The notes beneath the pieces are model-generated. The model was not told where the DNA came from. It searched no databases and saw only the letters and a program-made list of their open reading frames with translations. A DNA stretch of 64,000 nucleotides, taken from assembly GCA_902779305.1 (NCBI GenBank), contig CACZBD010000011.1:124001-188000 (forward strand), written 5' to 3'. Both the position numbers and the translations under genes were made by a program. Shown in pieces: positions 1 through 7,998 of this stretch. Source of the DNA: an uncultured Lachnospiraceae bacterium (GTDB lineage Bacteria > Bacillota > Clostridia > Lachnospirales > Lachnospiraceae). Each line of letters opens with the position of its first letter. Within the stretch, counting starts at the first letter, position 1.

Positions 1-1
1 C

Positions 2-274
2 GAGGTGATCGAGTCGGAAAGAAAGGTCGCAAAGACGCCTGAAAAGACGGAAGAAAAGAAAGAAGAGCCTGCAGAAGAGAAGAGGGAAGAGAAACAGGAA
101 GAGTCTGCAGAAGAGAAGAAAGAGGAGAAAGAAGACAAACAGGAAGAGTCTGCAGAAGAAGAGAAAGAGGAAAAGCAGGAAGAAACGGAAAAAGAGAAGA
201 TAGAAGAAAAACAGGAACAGAAAAAAGAGGAAACACCAGAAACAAAAGAAGAAAGCGAGGACAAAGATGTATGA
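2..274 (+). CDS. C-terminal part of a Glu/Lys-rich low-complexity protein (partial)
   Basis: The reading frame is open at the left edge of the window, so this is the end of a longer protein whose start lies outside. The visible 90 or so residues are almost only Glu, Lys, Gln and Ser in imperfect repeats built on EEKKEEK and QEESAEE units, predicted to be a charged helix or disordered tail. It overlaps the start of the dihydropyrimidinase gene by 8 bases, which suggests the same transcript. No domain is visible and no function can be assigned; the folded part must be upstream. Confidence 0.6.
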   Translation, partial: EVIESERKVAKTPEKTEEKKEEPAEEKREEKQEESAEEKKEEKEDKQEESAEEEKEEKQEETEKEKIEEKQEQKKEETPETKEESEDKDV

Positions 275-1658
275 TCTTGTGATCCATAACGCAAAGGTCG
301 TTACGGAAAAAGGAATCGTGGAAGCCAATCTGGCAATTCTTGACGGAAAGATCGCGAATATCCTTCCGGTCATGGCAGAGTGCGAAGAACCGTCACAGCT
401 TCCGGAGAGCAAAGAAGTGATCGATGCAAAAGGCTGCTATCTTCTGCCGGGCGGCGTGGATGCGCATACGCACCTGGATATGCCGCTTTCAAACGGGTTA
501 AAGAGCGCGGATGATTTTGTGAGCGGGACCATCGCGGCAGCAGTCGGCGGAACGACAACGGTGATCGATTACGCCTGCCAGGATGCAAACGGAACGCTCA
601 TGGAGGCGCTTACGGAGTGGAAGAAGAAAGCGAAGGGCGCCTGCGTGGATTACGGCATGCACATGAGCATCGTACGCGCGGACGATCAGACGCTTTCGGA
701 AATGGCCGACATGGTTTCCCAGGGTGTGACGAGTTTTAAGACCTATCTGGTTTATGACATGCGTCTGTCGGATGAGGAACTCTACCGGGTTCTTGAAAGG
801 TCCGCAAATCTTGGGACCATCGTGACGGTTCACTGCGAGAATTATGGTGTTTTGCAGTACAGGACGAAAAAACTGCTTGCCGAAGGAAAATGCGAACCGA
901 AATACCATGCGGTCTCCCGCCCCGACAGATGCGAAGGAGAGGCCGTCAACCGTGTGCTGCAGATCTCTGCCATGGCGGATATGGCGCCGGTCTACATCGT
1001 TCACAATACCTGCAGGGAAAGCATCAAATGCATTGAAGAATCCAGATCCATGGGGCATCCCGTATTTGCCGAGACCTGTCCGCAGTATCTGCTGCTGGAT
1101 GATTCCAAATACGAACTGGAGCCGGAAGAATGCGTCAAGTATGTCATGTCCCCGCCGCTGCGTTCGAAGGCTGACCAGCATTATCTCTGGGAAGCATTAA
1201 AGAACGGAACCGTCAAAGTCGTGGCAACGGACCACTGTCCATTCTCTTTGGCGGAAAAGAAGAGAGGTTTACATAATTTTACAGAGATCCCGAATGGCGG
1301 AACCGGGGTTGAAGAACGCATTCCGCTGATGTATTCTGAAGGAAGGAAACACGGCTTAAGCTACGTGGAGATCGCGAAGCTGACGGCCACGAATCCTGCT
1401 AAGCTCTTTGGAATGTATCCGAGAAAGGGAACGATCCGGATCGGTTCCGATGCGGACCTGGTACTTTATGATCCGGATAAAACAGTTACAATAACGCACG
1501 ATATTTTACATGAGAATGTAGATTACACCTGTTATGAAGGAATGACGGTCGAAGGGTATCCCGTCATGACGCTTCTGAGGGGACAGATTCTTGCCAAAGA
1601 TGGTTCGTTTACCGGCAAGATGGGACAAGGCCAATATGTAAGGAGAGATTTACCATGA
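267..1658 (+). CDS. hydA: Dihydropyrimidinase / D-hydantoinase-family amidohydrolase
   Basis: A 463-residue cyclic-amide hydrolase of the metal-dependent amidohydrolase superfamily, expected to open dihydropyrimidine or hydantoin rings in the cytoplasm. Visible hallmarks are the HTH metal motif in GGVDAHTHLDMP (residues about 67-69), the Lys in SFKTYLVYD that is normally carboxylated to bridge two metals, a His in TVHCEN and the catalytic Asp in ATDHCPF. Length matches the family (about 460). The gene overlaps the acidic-tail gene before it and glgA after it by 4 bases (ATGA), so all three appear co-transcribed. The exact substrate cannot be read from the sequence; allantoinase or another cyclic amidase is the main alternative. 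Confidence 0.85.
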   Translation: MYDLVIHNAKVVTEKGIVEANLAILDGKIANILPVMAECEEPSQLPESKEVIDAKGCYLLPGGVDAHTHLDMPLSNGLKSADDFVSGTIAAAVGGTTTVIDYACQDANGTLMEALTEWKKKAKGACVDYGMHMSIVRADDQTLSEMADMVSQGVTSFKTYLVYDMRLSDEELYRVLERSANLGTIVTVHCENYGVLQYRTKKLLAEGKCEPKYHAVSRPDRCEGEAVNRVLQISAMADMAPVYIVHNTCRESIKCIEESRSMGHPVFAETCPQYLLLDDSKYELEPEECVKYVMSPPLRSKADQHYLWEALKNGTVKVVATDHCPFSLAEKKRGLHNFTEIPNGGTGVEERIPLMYSEGRKHGLSYVEIAKLTATNPAKLFGMYPRKGTIRIGSDADLVLYDPDKTVTITHDILHENVDYTCYEGMTVEGYPVMTLLRGQILAKDGSFTGKMGQGQYVRRDLP

Positions 1659-3097
1659 GAAAAATTCTGTATGCCGCATCCGAATGTGTACCGTTCATCA
1701 AAACAGGCGGACTTGCCGATGTTGTGGGGTCCCTGCCCAAGAACTTTGACAAACGCTATTTTGATGTGCGCGTGATCCTGCCAAAGTATATGTGCATCCC
1801 CTGGGAATACCGGGAGAAGATGAACTATCTGACGCACTTTTATATGGATATCGGATCAAGAAAGCAGTATGTCGGTCTGTTTGAGATGGAATATGACGGG
1901 GTCCAGTTCTATTTCATCGATAACGAGTATTATTTTAACGGATTCACTCCTTACGGCGATGTAAAATGGGACATCGAGAAGTTCTGCTACTTCTGTAAGG
2001 CGGTTTTGTCCGCGCTTCCGATCTTAAATTTCAGACCGGACCTGATCCACTGTCATGACTGGCAGACCGGATTGATCCCCGTATTCTTAAAAGACAGTTT
2101 TCAGGCGGATCTGTTCTTCCGCGGCATCAAGACGGTCATGACGATCCACAACCTGAAATTCCAGGGGGTATGGGATATGAAAACGATCCAGTCCTTCACG
2201 GGACTCCCCGATTATTATTTTGCCCCGGACAAACTGGAAGCTTACAAAGACGCCAACATGCTCAAAGGCGGACTGGTCTATGCCGATGCGATCACAACGG
2301 TTTCCAATACTTATGCCGAGGAGATCAAGACACCGTTCTTCGGGGAAGGGCTTGACGGTCTGCTTTCCGCCAGAAGCCATGATCTTCGAGGCATCGTGAA
2401 CGGGATCGATTATCACGAATATAATCCCGAAACGGATCCTTACATCAAAAAGCAGTACAACGTTGAAAACTTCCGCAGGGAAAAGATCAAGAACAAGCGG
2501 GATCTGCAGGAACAGCTCGGACTCGAACAGGATGACAAGAAGTTCATGATCGGGATTGTTTCGAGACTGACCGATCAGAAAGGCTTTGACCTTGTTGCTT
2601 ACATGATGGATGAGATCTGCCAGCTGGATGTGCAGGTAGTCATTTTAGGGTCCGGCGAATGGCAGTATGAGAACATGTTCCGTCACTATGACTGGAAATA
2701 TGCGAATAAGGTTTCCTCGAACATTTATTATTCCGAAGACCTGTCCCACAGGATCTACGCCGGATGCGATGCATTCCTGATGCCTTCGCGGTTTGAGCCC
2801 TGCGGGCTTTCCCAGCTCATGGCGCTTCGTTACGGCACGGTTCCGATCGTCAGGGAAACCGGCGGCTTAAAGGATACCGTGGAGCCTTACAACGAATATG
2901 AAGGAAGGGGAACCGGTTTTTCCTTCCGCAACTACAATGCGCATGAAATGCTGAATACGATCCGCTATGCAGAAGGGATCTACACGCACAAGAAACGCGA
3001 ATGGAACAAGATCATCGAACGCGGCATGCAGGCTGATTTCTCCTGGGAACAGAGTGCGCATAAGTATTCCGACATGTACGACTGGTTGATAGGATAG
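1655..3097 (+). CDS. glgA: Glycogen synthase (ADP-glucose)
   Basis: A 480-residue GT5 glycosyltransferase that extends alpha-1,4-glucan from ADP-glucose. The N-terminal KTGGLADVVGSLPK loop carries the ADP-glucose-binding KxGG motif (Lys about 16), and the C-terminal domain has SRFEPCGLSQLMALRYG with the conserved Glu. Length is normal for bacterial GlgA. The last codons (MYDWLIG-stop) form the attachment site of the downstream genomic island. The element end supplies its own synonymous version of this tail, so the protein stays intact after integration. Confidence 0.95.
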   Translation: MRKILYAASECVPFIKTGGLADVVGSLPKNFDKRYFDVRVILPKYMCIPWEYREKMNYLTHFYMDIGSRKQYVGLFEMEYDGVQFYFIDNEYYFNGFTPYGDVKWDIEKFCYFCKAVLSALPILNFRPDLIHCHDWQTGLIPVFLKDSFQADLFFRGIKTVMTIHNLKFQGVWDMKTIQSFTGLPDYYFAPDKLEAYKDANMLKGGLVYADAITTVSNTYAEEIKTPFFGEGLDGLLSARSHDLRGIVNGIDYHEYNPETDPYIKKQYNVENFRREKIKNKRDLQEQLGLEQDDKKFMIGIVSRLTDQKGFDLVAYMMDEICQLDVQVVILGSGEWQYENMFRHYDWKYANKVSSNIYYSEDLSHRIYAGCDAFLMPSRFEPCGLSQLMALRYGTVPIVRETGGLKDTVEPYNEYEGRGTGFSFRNYNAHEMLNTIRYAEGIYTHKKREWNKIIERGMQADFSWEQSAHKYSDMYDWLIG

Positions 3098-3100
3098 GCT
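3074..3100 (+). repeat. attL: left end of the glgA-integrated island
   Basis: A 27-base direct repeat of 24803-24829. The first 17 bases are identical and the last 10 have two differences (25 of 27 overall). Both copies read MYDWLIG-stop, the glgA C-terminus, and the two differences are synonymous. This fits a tyrosine-recombinase att core lying inside the 3' end of a conserved gene. The recombinase gene sits next to the other copy. Confidence 0.8.
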
Positions 3101-3143
3101 CCAGGGTGCATAAACACTGGGCGCAAAGGTACTGAAAAATCGG

Positions 3144-3164
3144 TTTGACCACAATTTGACCACA
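3144..3164 (+). repeat. Tandem 11-bp integrase arm-type repeats (left)
   Basis: TTTGACCACA occurs twice at an 11-base period, about one helical turn, 44 bases inside the left att copy. The same pair recurs at 24873-24893 beside the right copy. Position and spacing suggest arm-type recombinase or Xis sites, which is inferred from layout only. Confidence 0.5.
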
Positions 3165-3217
3165 GAAAACAACAAAAATTGGTCTAGTCAACGGACAATC
3201 TAATATATAAGAGATTC

Positions 3218-3263
3218 AAGACACTTTCTTAGGAAACAAAATCCGGAGAGAGTGTCTTTTTTT
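3218..3263 (+). terminator. Rho-independent terminator inside the island's left end
   Basis: AAGACACT (3218-3225) pairs with AGTGTCTT (3251-3258), with a further four-pair extension, followed by a T-run. It would stop glgA transcription before the island genes. The copy at 24937-24960 keeps the right arm and T-run but has lost the left arm. Confidence 0.7.
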
Positions 3264-3294
3264 CGTCTGAAAAACATGAAAGGAGCAAAAAACA

Positions 3295-3510
3295 ATGAGT
3301 GAAGCATCTAAGAGGACGTTGGCACAGTTTGATAGGCTGGTCAGTAACGAGCGCAGGAATCCCAGAAAGGTATTTATGAAGATTTTTTTTGCGGGAGAGT
3401 TTTACAAAATGGATAGAAACAGACTTATATCAGAGGCAAAAAAAGCAGGAGCGTTCTACATAATCGGGAATGTAAGCCTTACTACAAAAAATCGACCATT
3501 CACTACATAA
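3295..3510 (+). pseudogene. Degenerate Xis/DUF6462-like small protein
   Basis: A 71-residue frame preceded by an AAAGGAG site. Its middle (about residues 35-60, FYKMDRNRLISEAKKAGAFY) resembles the small winged-helix excisionase-like proteins of Lachnospiraceae integrative elements. The C-terminal part, usually ending in a DRYIESF-type segment, is missing; the frame runs out after SLTTKNRPFTT, so it looks truncated or frameshifted. The first few codons recur at 24992 (MNEATKK), where the second copy is cut much earlier. Identification rests on weak similarity to the intact protein at 22909. Confidence 0.4.
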
Positions 3511-3550
3511 GTGAAGATTGTCGAATAAAAACTGATATAATTCAAGTATA

Positions 3551-4036
3551 TTGGAGGGACTATATGCTTATAGCCACATATGTGATGATGATAAAAGAAT
3601 ATGTTCGATCCGTAACTTGTTTGGTGTAATAGCATTCTTTGCCGTTATGACTGTCATACATTCATATCAGCAAGTTAAAAAAGCCAGGGAGGAGTCACTT
3701 CAGAATGCACTTGTATCCAAGCAGGTTGAGGAACTGTCAGGACATATTCATACCATGGAAAAGCTGTATTCCGATATCCGGGGGATCCGATATACATTAA
3801 GGTACGGCTTTGAACCGTCAAGGACTGCGGCTTATGCATTAAGAGCGTATCCGGAACTGACCTTGGAAGAGGTACGGGAGGCGGCTGGGAAGTTCTTTAA
3901 ACGCTTCTTCTCCCAGCAATTTAAGAGGAGCTGCCTGCCCGACGGCCCTAAAGTGGGTTCGGTCTCCCTGTCGCCGAGAGGAGACTGGCGTATGCCGAGT
4001 GATGCTTCGGTTAAGCTGTGGCTTAAGGATTTGTAA
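3551..4036 (+). pseudogene. Chimeric relic: sensor-kinase fragment joined to the NAD synthetase (nadE) C-terminus
   Basis: This 161-residue open frame is not a normal gene. Residues about 20-78 contain a hydrophobic stretch followed by a coiled-coil linker ending in KLYSDIRGI, like the segment before the histidine box of GHKL/AgrC-type sensor kinases. From about residue 79 the sequence becomes the extreme C-terminus of glutamine-dependent NAD+ synthetase, with the diagnostic [18 protein letters not shown] and [13 protein letters not shown] segments. All catalytic parts of both parents are absent. It is best read as two decayed fragments joined by deletion at the island's left end. The NadE match is strong; the kinase match is moderate. 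Confidence 0.75.
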
Positions 4037-4086
4037 ATCGCAAATATTGACATTTCTATCATGAGAACATATAATTGTGGCAAGCA

Positions 4087-4120
4087 ACGGGGCTGTAAGT
4101 GATTACAGCTCCGTTTTTTT
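4087..4120 (+). terminator. Rho-independent terminator after the relic region
   Basis: A 12-pair stem (ACGGGGCTGTAA with TTACAGCTCCGT, one G-T wobble) with a GTGA loop and seven T residues. It insulates the following operon from upstream transcription. Confidence 0.85.
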
Positions 4121-4206
4121 ATTAACATCAAGTGAACAAAGGCGTTCTGCGTTACGGATTCGTATGCAGGCCGCCTTTTTTATATCATGAGCGAGGAGGG
4201 ATGCGC

Positions 4207-5526
4207 ATGGTAAAAGAAGAATTATATTCATATTCCGATACGGTAAATGAATTACTGGCAAGATACGGCGTGAGGTTTGGTATATATAAAAACGGGACTT
4301 TTAAGGAGCAGTTGTTCCCCTTTGATATGATCCCGAGAAAAATAGGCCGGGATGAGTTTGACTATCTTGAACGGGGACTTAAACAACGGGTTATGGCCCT
4401 TAATGAATTTATAAAGGATATCTATGGAGACAAGAAAATCATACGTGATAATGTGGTTCCGGAAGAATTTGTTTATATGGGGAGCGGATATCTTGCACAA
4501 TGCGAGGGTGTAAGACCGCCTCAGGATGTATTTACGCATATTTCCGGAATAGATCTTGTACAGGCCAAAGATGGCGAGTGGTATGTTCTTGAGGATAATC
4601 TGAGGATACCGTCCGGCGCATCATATCCCATGATAGCAAGGGAGATCTGCCGGAGAAGTTCACCGGAGACATTTAAAAAGAATGCAATCTCGGATAACAG
4701 AAACTATGCGAAGCTGTTAAGAAAAACAATGGATCATGTAAATGTCGGAGGACATACGGTGATCCTGACACCCGGAAGATATAATGCTGCATACTTTGAG
4801 CATTCATATCTTGCCGAACAGACGGGAGCCCACCTTGTTACCGGGAATGAGCTTGTTGTAGAGAATGATCACCTTTTCTTTAAGGATTATTCGGGGAGTA
4901 AGGAAAGAGTAGGAGCCGTTTACAGACGCATTTCCGACGAATACCTTGATCCGATGAATTTCAATCCGGAATCGGTTATCGGCATACCCCATATATATGA
5001 CATCTACCGGAAGGGCAATATTGCTCTTATAAATGCTCCGGGCAACGGTGTAGCAGACGATAAGGGAATCTATTATTTCGTTCCCGATATGGTCAGGTAT
5101 TATCTGGGCGAGGAACCTGTTCTGCATAATGCGCCGACATATCTTCCTTTCTATCCGAAGGATATGGAATATGTGCTTGAGCATTTTGATTCTTTGGTAC
5201 TTAAGGATGTTGCGGAAGCCGGCGGATATGGAGTCGTTTTCGGAAGCGGGATGACCGGGGAAGAGAAGGGAAAATTTATCGCGATGTTGAAGGCAGAGCC
5301 AAGAAGGTTCATTGCCCAGGAGGTTATCGATTTTCTTGATATAGATATATATGAAAACGGAGAAGCTGTCCCGAGGAAAGCAGATTTAAGGGCATTTGTG
5401 CTTATGGCTGATGAACCCATGGTGTGGAAGAGCGGTCTTACGAGATTTTCAAGAAATCCGGATTCCTTTATCGTAAATTCATCACAGGGCGGTGGTTTTA
5501 AAGATACATGGGTTATGGAGGAATGA
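4207..5526 (+). CDS. Circularly permuted ATP-grasp ligase (CP_ATPgrasp_2 / COG2308 family)
   Basis: A 439-residue protein of the circularly permuted ATP-grasp family (formerly DUF404/DUF407), predicted to form amide or peptide bonds using ATP. Recognisable family segments include YMGSGYLAQCEG, LEDNLRIPSGASYPM and the glycine-rich KDVAEAGGYGVVFGSG near residue 345. The start at 4207 is preferred over upstream ATGs because GAGGAGG lies 8 bases before it. It is the first gene of a tight operon with an alpha-E protein and a transglutaminase-like protein, the classic partners of this family. Substrate unknown. Confidence 0.85.
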   Translation: MVKEELYSYSDTVNELLARYGVRFGIYKNGTFKEQLFPFDMIPRKIGRDEFDYLERGLKQRVMALNEFIKDIYGDKKIIRDNVVPEEFVYMGSGYLAQCEGVRPPQDVFTHISGIDLVQAKDGEWYVLEDNLRIPSGASYPMIAREICRRSSPETFKKNAISDNRNYAKLLRKTMDHVNVGGHTVILTPGRYNAAYFEHSYLAEQTGAHLVTGNELVVENDHLFFKDYSGSKERVGAVYRRISDEYLDPMNFNPESVIGIPHIYDIYRKGNIALINAPGNGVADDKGIYYFVPDMVRYYLGEEPVLHNAPTYLPFYPKDMEYVLEHFDSLVLKDVAEAGGYGVVFGSGMTGEEKGKFIAMLKAEPRRFIAQEVIDFLDIDIYENGEAVPRKADLRAFVLMADEPMVWKSGLTRFSRNPDSFIVNSSQGGGFKDTWVMEE

Positions 5527-5528
5527 TT

Positions 5529-6221
5529 ATGGCTATATTATCATTAGAACATAGTGACCAGCTATATTGGCTTGGCAGATACAGCGAGAGGGTATATACG
5601 ACCATACATGAATATGAAAAACGGTTTGATTCCCTGATAGAACTGAAGGAAGAGGATTATGATGCTTTCTGCAAGGCTCAGGATATTCCGAATATTTATA
5701 ATTCAAAGGATGACTTTATCCAAAGATATTGTTTCGATGAGAACGATACCAATTCAATATATTCAAACCTTATCAGGGCCTATGACAATGCAGTAGTGCT
5801 GAGAGAGGAAATCGGAAGTGAGACCCTTGCCTACATTCAGCTCGCAGTTTATGCCATGAACAAGGCAAAGGCATCACAGGCACCTCTTATCCAGCTTCAG
5901 AAGGTTGTAGATAATATTGTGGCATTCTGGGGAATGGTGGATGACGATATTGATAATGAGCATGTCAGAAGCATAATCAAGCTTGGCAAACGGATAGAGC
6001 GGATCGATCTGTATGCAAGGATGAAGATGGATCCGGTACGATTAAGGCGGGAGATGAAACGACTGAACACGAGGATAAACCGTACAGGGCTTAAATACAA
6101 CACAATGAAGCTTGCCCATTTAAACTATCTGGTTGAAATGTCGGAAATCCCTAATGATTTAGTGGTTGAAGAGATAGAGTCGCTGTTTGATGACGAAGAG
6201 AGAAAAACAGAAAATGCGTAA
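5529..6221 (+). CDS. Alpha-E domain protein (DUF403 / COG2307)
   Basis: A 230-residue, mostly helical protein beginning with the family signature LEHSDQLYWLGRYSERV. Alpha-E proteins are almost always encoded next to the permuted ATP-grasp ligase and are thought to work with it, but no biochemical role is firmly known. At 230 residues it is shorter than many members (about 300). The start at 5529 follows GGAGG at 5517-5521 by 7 bases and lies 2 bases after the ATP-grasp stop codon; earlier in-frame ATGs overlap that gene. Confidence 0.85.
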   Translation: MAILSLEHSDQLYWLGRYSERVYTTIHEYEKRFDSLIELKEEDYDAFCKAQDIPNIYNSKDDFIQRYCFDENDTNSIYSNLIRAYDNAVVLREEIGSETLAYIQLAVYAMNKAKASQAPLIQLQKVVDNIVAFWGMVDDDIDNEHVRSIIKLGKRIERIDLYARMKMDPVRLRREMKRLNTRINRTGLKYNTMKLAHLNYLVEMSEIPNDLVVEEIESLFDDEERKTENA

Positions 6222-7014
6222 ACTTGATTTTCAATATCATATGCGGTTGTTGTTTCCGGAACCGGTTAACCGTCACCATTTTACTCTTCGTTGTTTTCCG
6301 ATAGACAGCGAAAGACAGAAGATCACTAACCTGAATATACAGATCACACCTTTGCATGTTGGAGGAACGGAAATGGATTCTTTTGGCAACAGATGCATAT
6401 ACGGAGTAGTGGAAAAATCACACACGGAATTCTGTGTAAGTGTGGACGGTATGGCTTATGTATATGGTGATGCCTTTCAGTCGGTCGCGAATGCACATAA
6501 GATCGGTATGTTCCGATACAACACGGACCTTACGAAAATTGGTCCGACGCTGGACAAATTATGCAAAAAACTGTCAGCAGGGACTCCTGAAAAAGAAGCC
6601 ATAACAGAAAAAGCATTGCGATGGATGGAAGGTGTTCATTCAAGCATTAAGTATGCTCAGGGAATCACACAGGTAACAACTACAGCAGAGGAAGCAGCCT
6701 TATTTGGTATGGGGGTATGTCAGGACTATGCGCATATTTTTCTTGCGCTCCTGAGAAAGGAACATATACCAAGCCGATATGTGGTTGGGATGATGACAGG
6801 AGAAGGAGCATCACATGCCTGGGTTGAGGTATGTGACGGGGGAAAATGGGTTGGGTTTGATCCGACCAATAACTGTATGGTTGATGATCAATATATCTGT
6901 ATTTCTCATGGAAGAGACGCAAGAGACTGTACCATAAATCAGGGGTATTTTTACGGATCTCCCAGGCAGATACAGGAGATCAATGTAGTGGTGGAGGAAA
7001 GCAGGGATGATTGA
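6214..7014 (+). CDS. Transglutaminase-like cysteine protease family protein
   Basis: A 266-residue protein with a beta-rich N-terminal region and a C-terminal transglutaminase-like (papain-fold) domain. The Cys-His-Asp triad is intact: Cys in FGMGVCQDYAH, His in GASHAWVEV and Asp in GFDPTNN. Bacterial members usually cleave or exchange amide bonds. It overlaps the alpha-E gene by 8 bases. ATP-grasp, alpha-E and transglutaminase form a recurrent predicted peptide or amide modification module, in which this protein would remove or transfer what the ligase adds. Confidence 0.88.
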   Translation: MRKLDFQYHMRLLFPEPVNRHHFTLRCFPIDSERQKITNLNIQITPLHVGGTEMDSFGNRCIYGVVEKSHTEFCVSVDGMAYVYGDAFQSVANAHKIGMFRYNTDLTKIGPTLDKLCKKLSAGTPEKEAITEKALRWMEGVHSSIKYAQGITQVTTTAEEAALFGMGVCQDYAHIFLALLRKEHIPSRYVVGMMTGEGASHAWVEVCDGGKWVGFDPTNNCMVDDQYICISHGRDARDCTINQGYFYGSPRQIQEINVVVEESRDD

Positions 7015-7981
7015 TCTTATAGAAACTGTTGTAAGGACCGAGCTTCCGGTAGATGAGGATCTAAAGATATTAAAACACAGACTCATGCCGGATGGGGCAC
7101 AAACGGCTGAACTTGAAAAGGATAATAAAAGGATAGCAATTGTTACGGGAATCCATGGAGATGAGCTTGAGGGTCAGTATGTTTGCTATGAACTCACAAG
7201 ACGCATAAGGGAAAAGGCCTGTTTTCTTTCCGGGATTGTTGATATATATCCGGCCATGAACCCTTTTGGTATAGATAATATTACAAGAGGAATCCCGGCC
7301 TTTGATCTGGATATGAACAGGCTCTTTCCGGGAAACCATAATGGCGATATGAACGAATACATAGCGGCAGAGATCTTAAATGATATGCAGGGTACCGCTC
7401 TTGTTCTTGATATACATGCAAGCAATATCTTTCTAACCGAAATCCCGCAGATCCGGATCAATGAGGAGCATAAACAGACTCTTGTACCGATCGCAAAAAA
7501 ATCGAATGTAGATTTTATATGGGTACATGGTGCAAGTACGGTACTTGAATCCACCTTTGCATACAGTTTAAACAATTGCGGAATAAATACACTGGTTGTA
7601 GAAATGGGTGTGGGAATGCGCATTACAAAAGAGTATGGGGACCAGCTGGTGGACGGGATTTTCTCTCTGATGTCAGAGCTTGGTATTTGGAAGGAAAAAG
7701 TAGAACCCACACACATTCCCGTATTAAGCAATGATGAAAAGGGGCAGGATGTTTATTATCTGAATGCTGAGGTTTCGGGTATATTTATGAAACAAAAAAC
7801 TCACGGTTCCATGGTGGAGCAGGATGAGTGCATCGGGATGATCGTAAATCCCCTGACAGGAGAACTGCTAAGCGAAGTTAAGGCACCGGGCAGTGGCTGG
7901 CTTTTTACCATAAGGGAATATCCCATAGTTGATGAGGGCTCGCTTCTTGGCAGGATACTTCGTGCGGAAGCCCTGCCTTAA
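7007..7981 (+). CDS. Succinylglutamate desuccinylase / aspartoacylase-family (M14) zinc hydrolase, catalytic copy
   Basis: A 324-residue M14-family deacylase. The zinc motif HxxE is present in TGIHGDELEG (residues about 47-56), the third ligand in LDIHAS and the catalytic Glu in VVEMGVGM. The last 90 residues or so form the usual C-terminal beta domain. Related enzymes hydrolyse N-acyl amino acids or trim amide-linked groups. It overlaps the transglutaminase gene by 8 bases and is followed after 17 bases by a paralogue that lacks the metal site. The true substrate is unknown. Confidence 0.85.
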   Translation: MIDLIETVVRTELPVDEDLKILKHRLMPDGAQTAELEKDNKRIAIVTGIHGDELEGQYVCYELTRRIREKACFLSGIVDIYPAMNPFGIDNITRGIPAFDLDMNRLFPGNHNGDMNEYIAAEILNDMQGTALVLDIHASNIFLTEIPQIRINEEHKQTLVPIAKKSNVDFIWVHGASTVLESTFAYSLNNCGINTLVVEMGVGMRITKEYGDQLVDGIFSLMSELGIWKEKVEPTHIPVLSNDEKGQDVYYLNAEVSGIFMKQKTHGSMVEQDECIGMIVNPLTGELLSEVKAPGSGWLFTIREYPIVDEGSLLGRILRAEALP

Positions 7982-7998
7982 ATATACGGAGGAAGAGA

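Noticed and set aside
498..1181. Minus-strand open frame of 227 codons
   Set aside because: It lies wholly inside hydA, has no ribosome site and its translation shows no family features; it is a shadow of the coding strand.
3144..3164. CRISPR-like direct repeats
   Set aside because: Only two short copies at an 11-base period without spacers; they fit recombinase arm sites.
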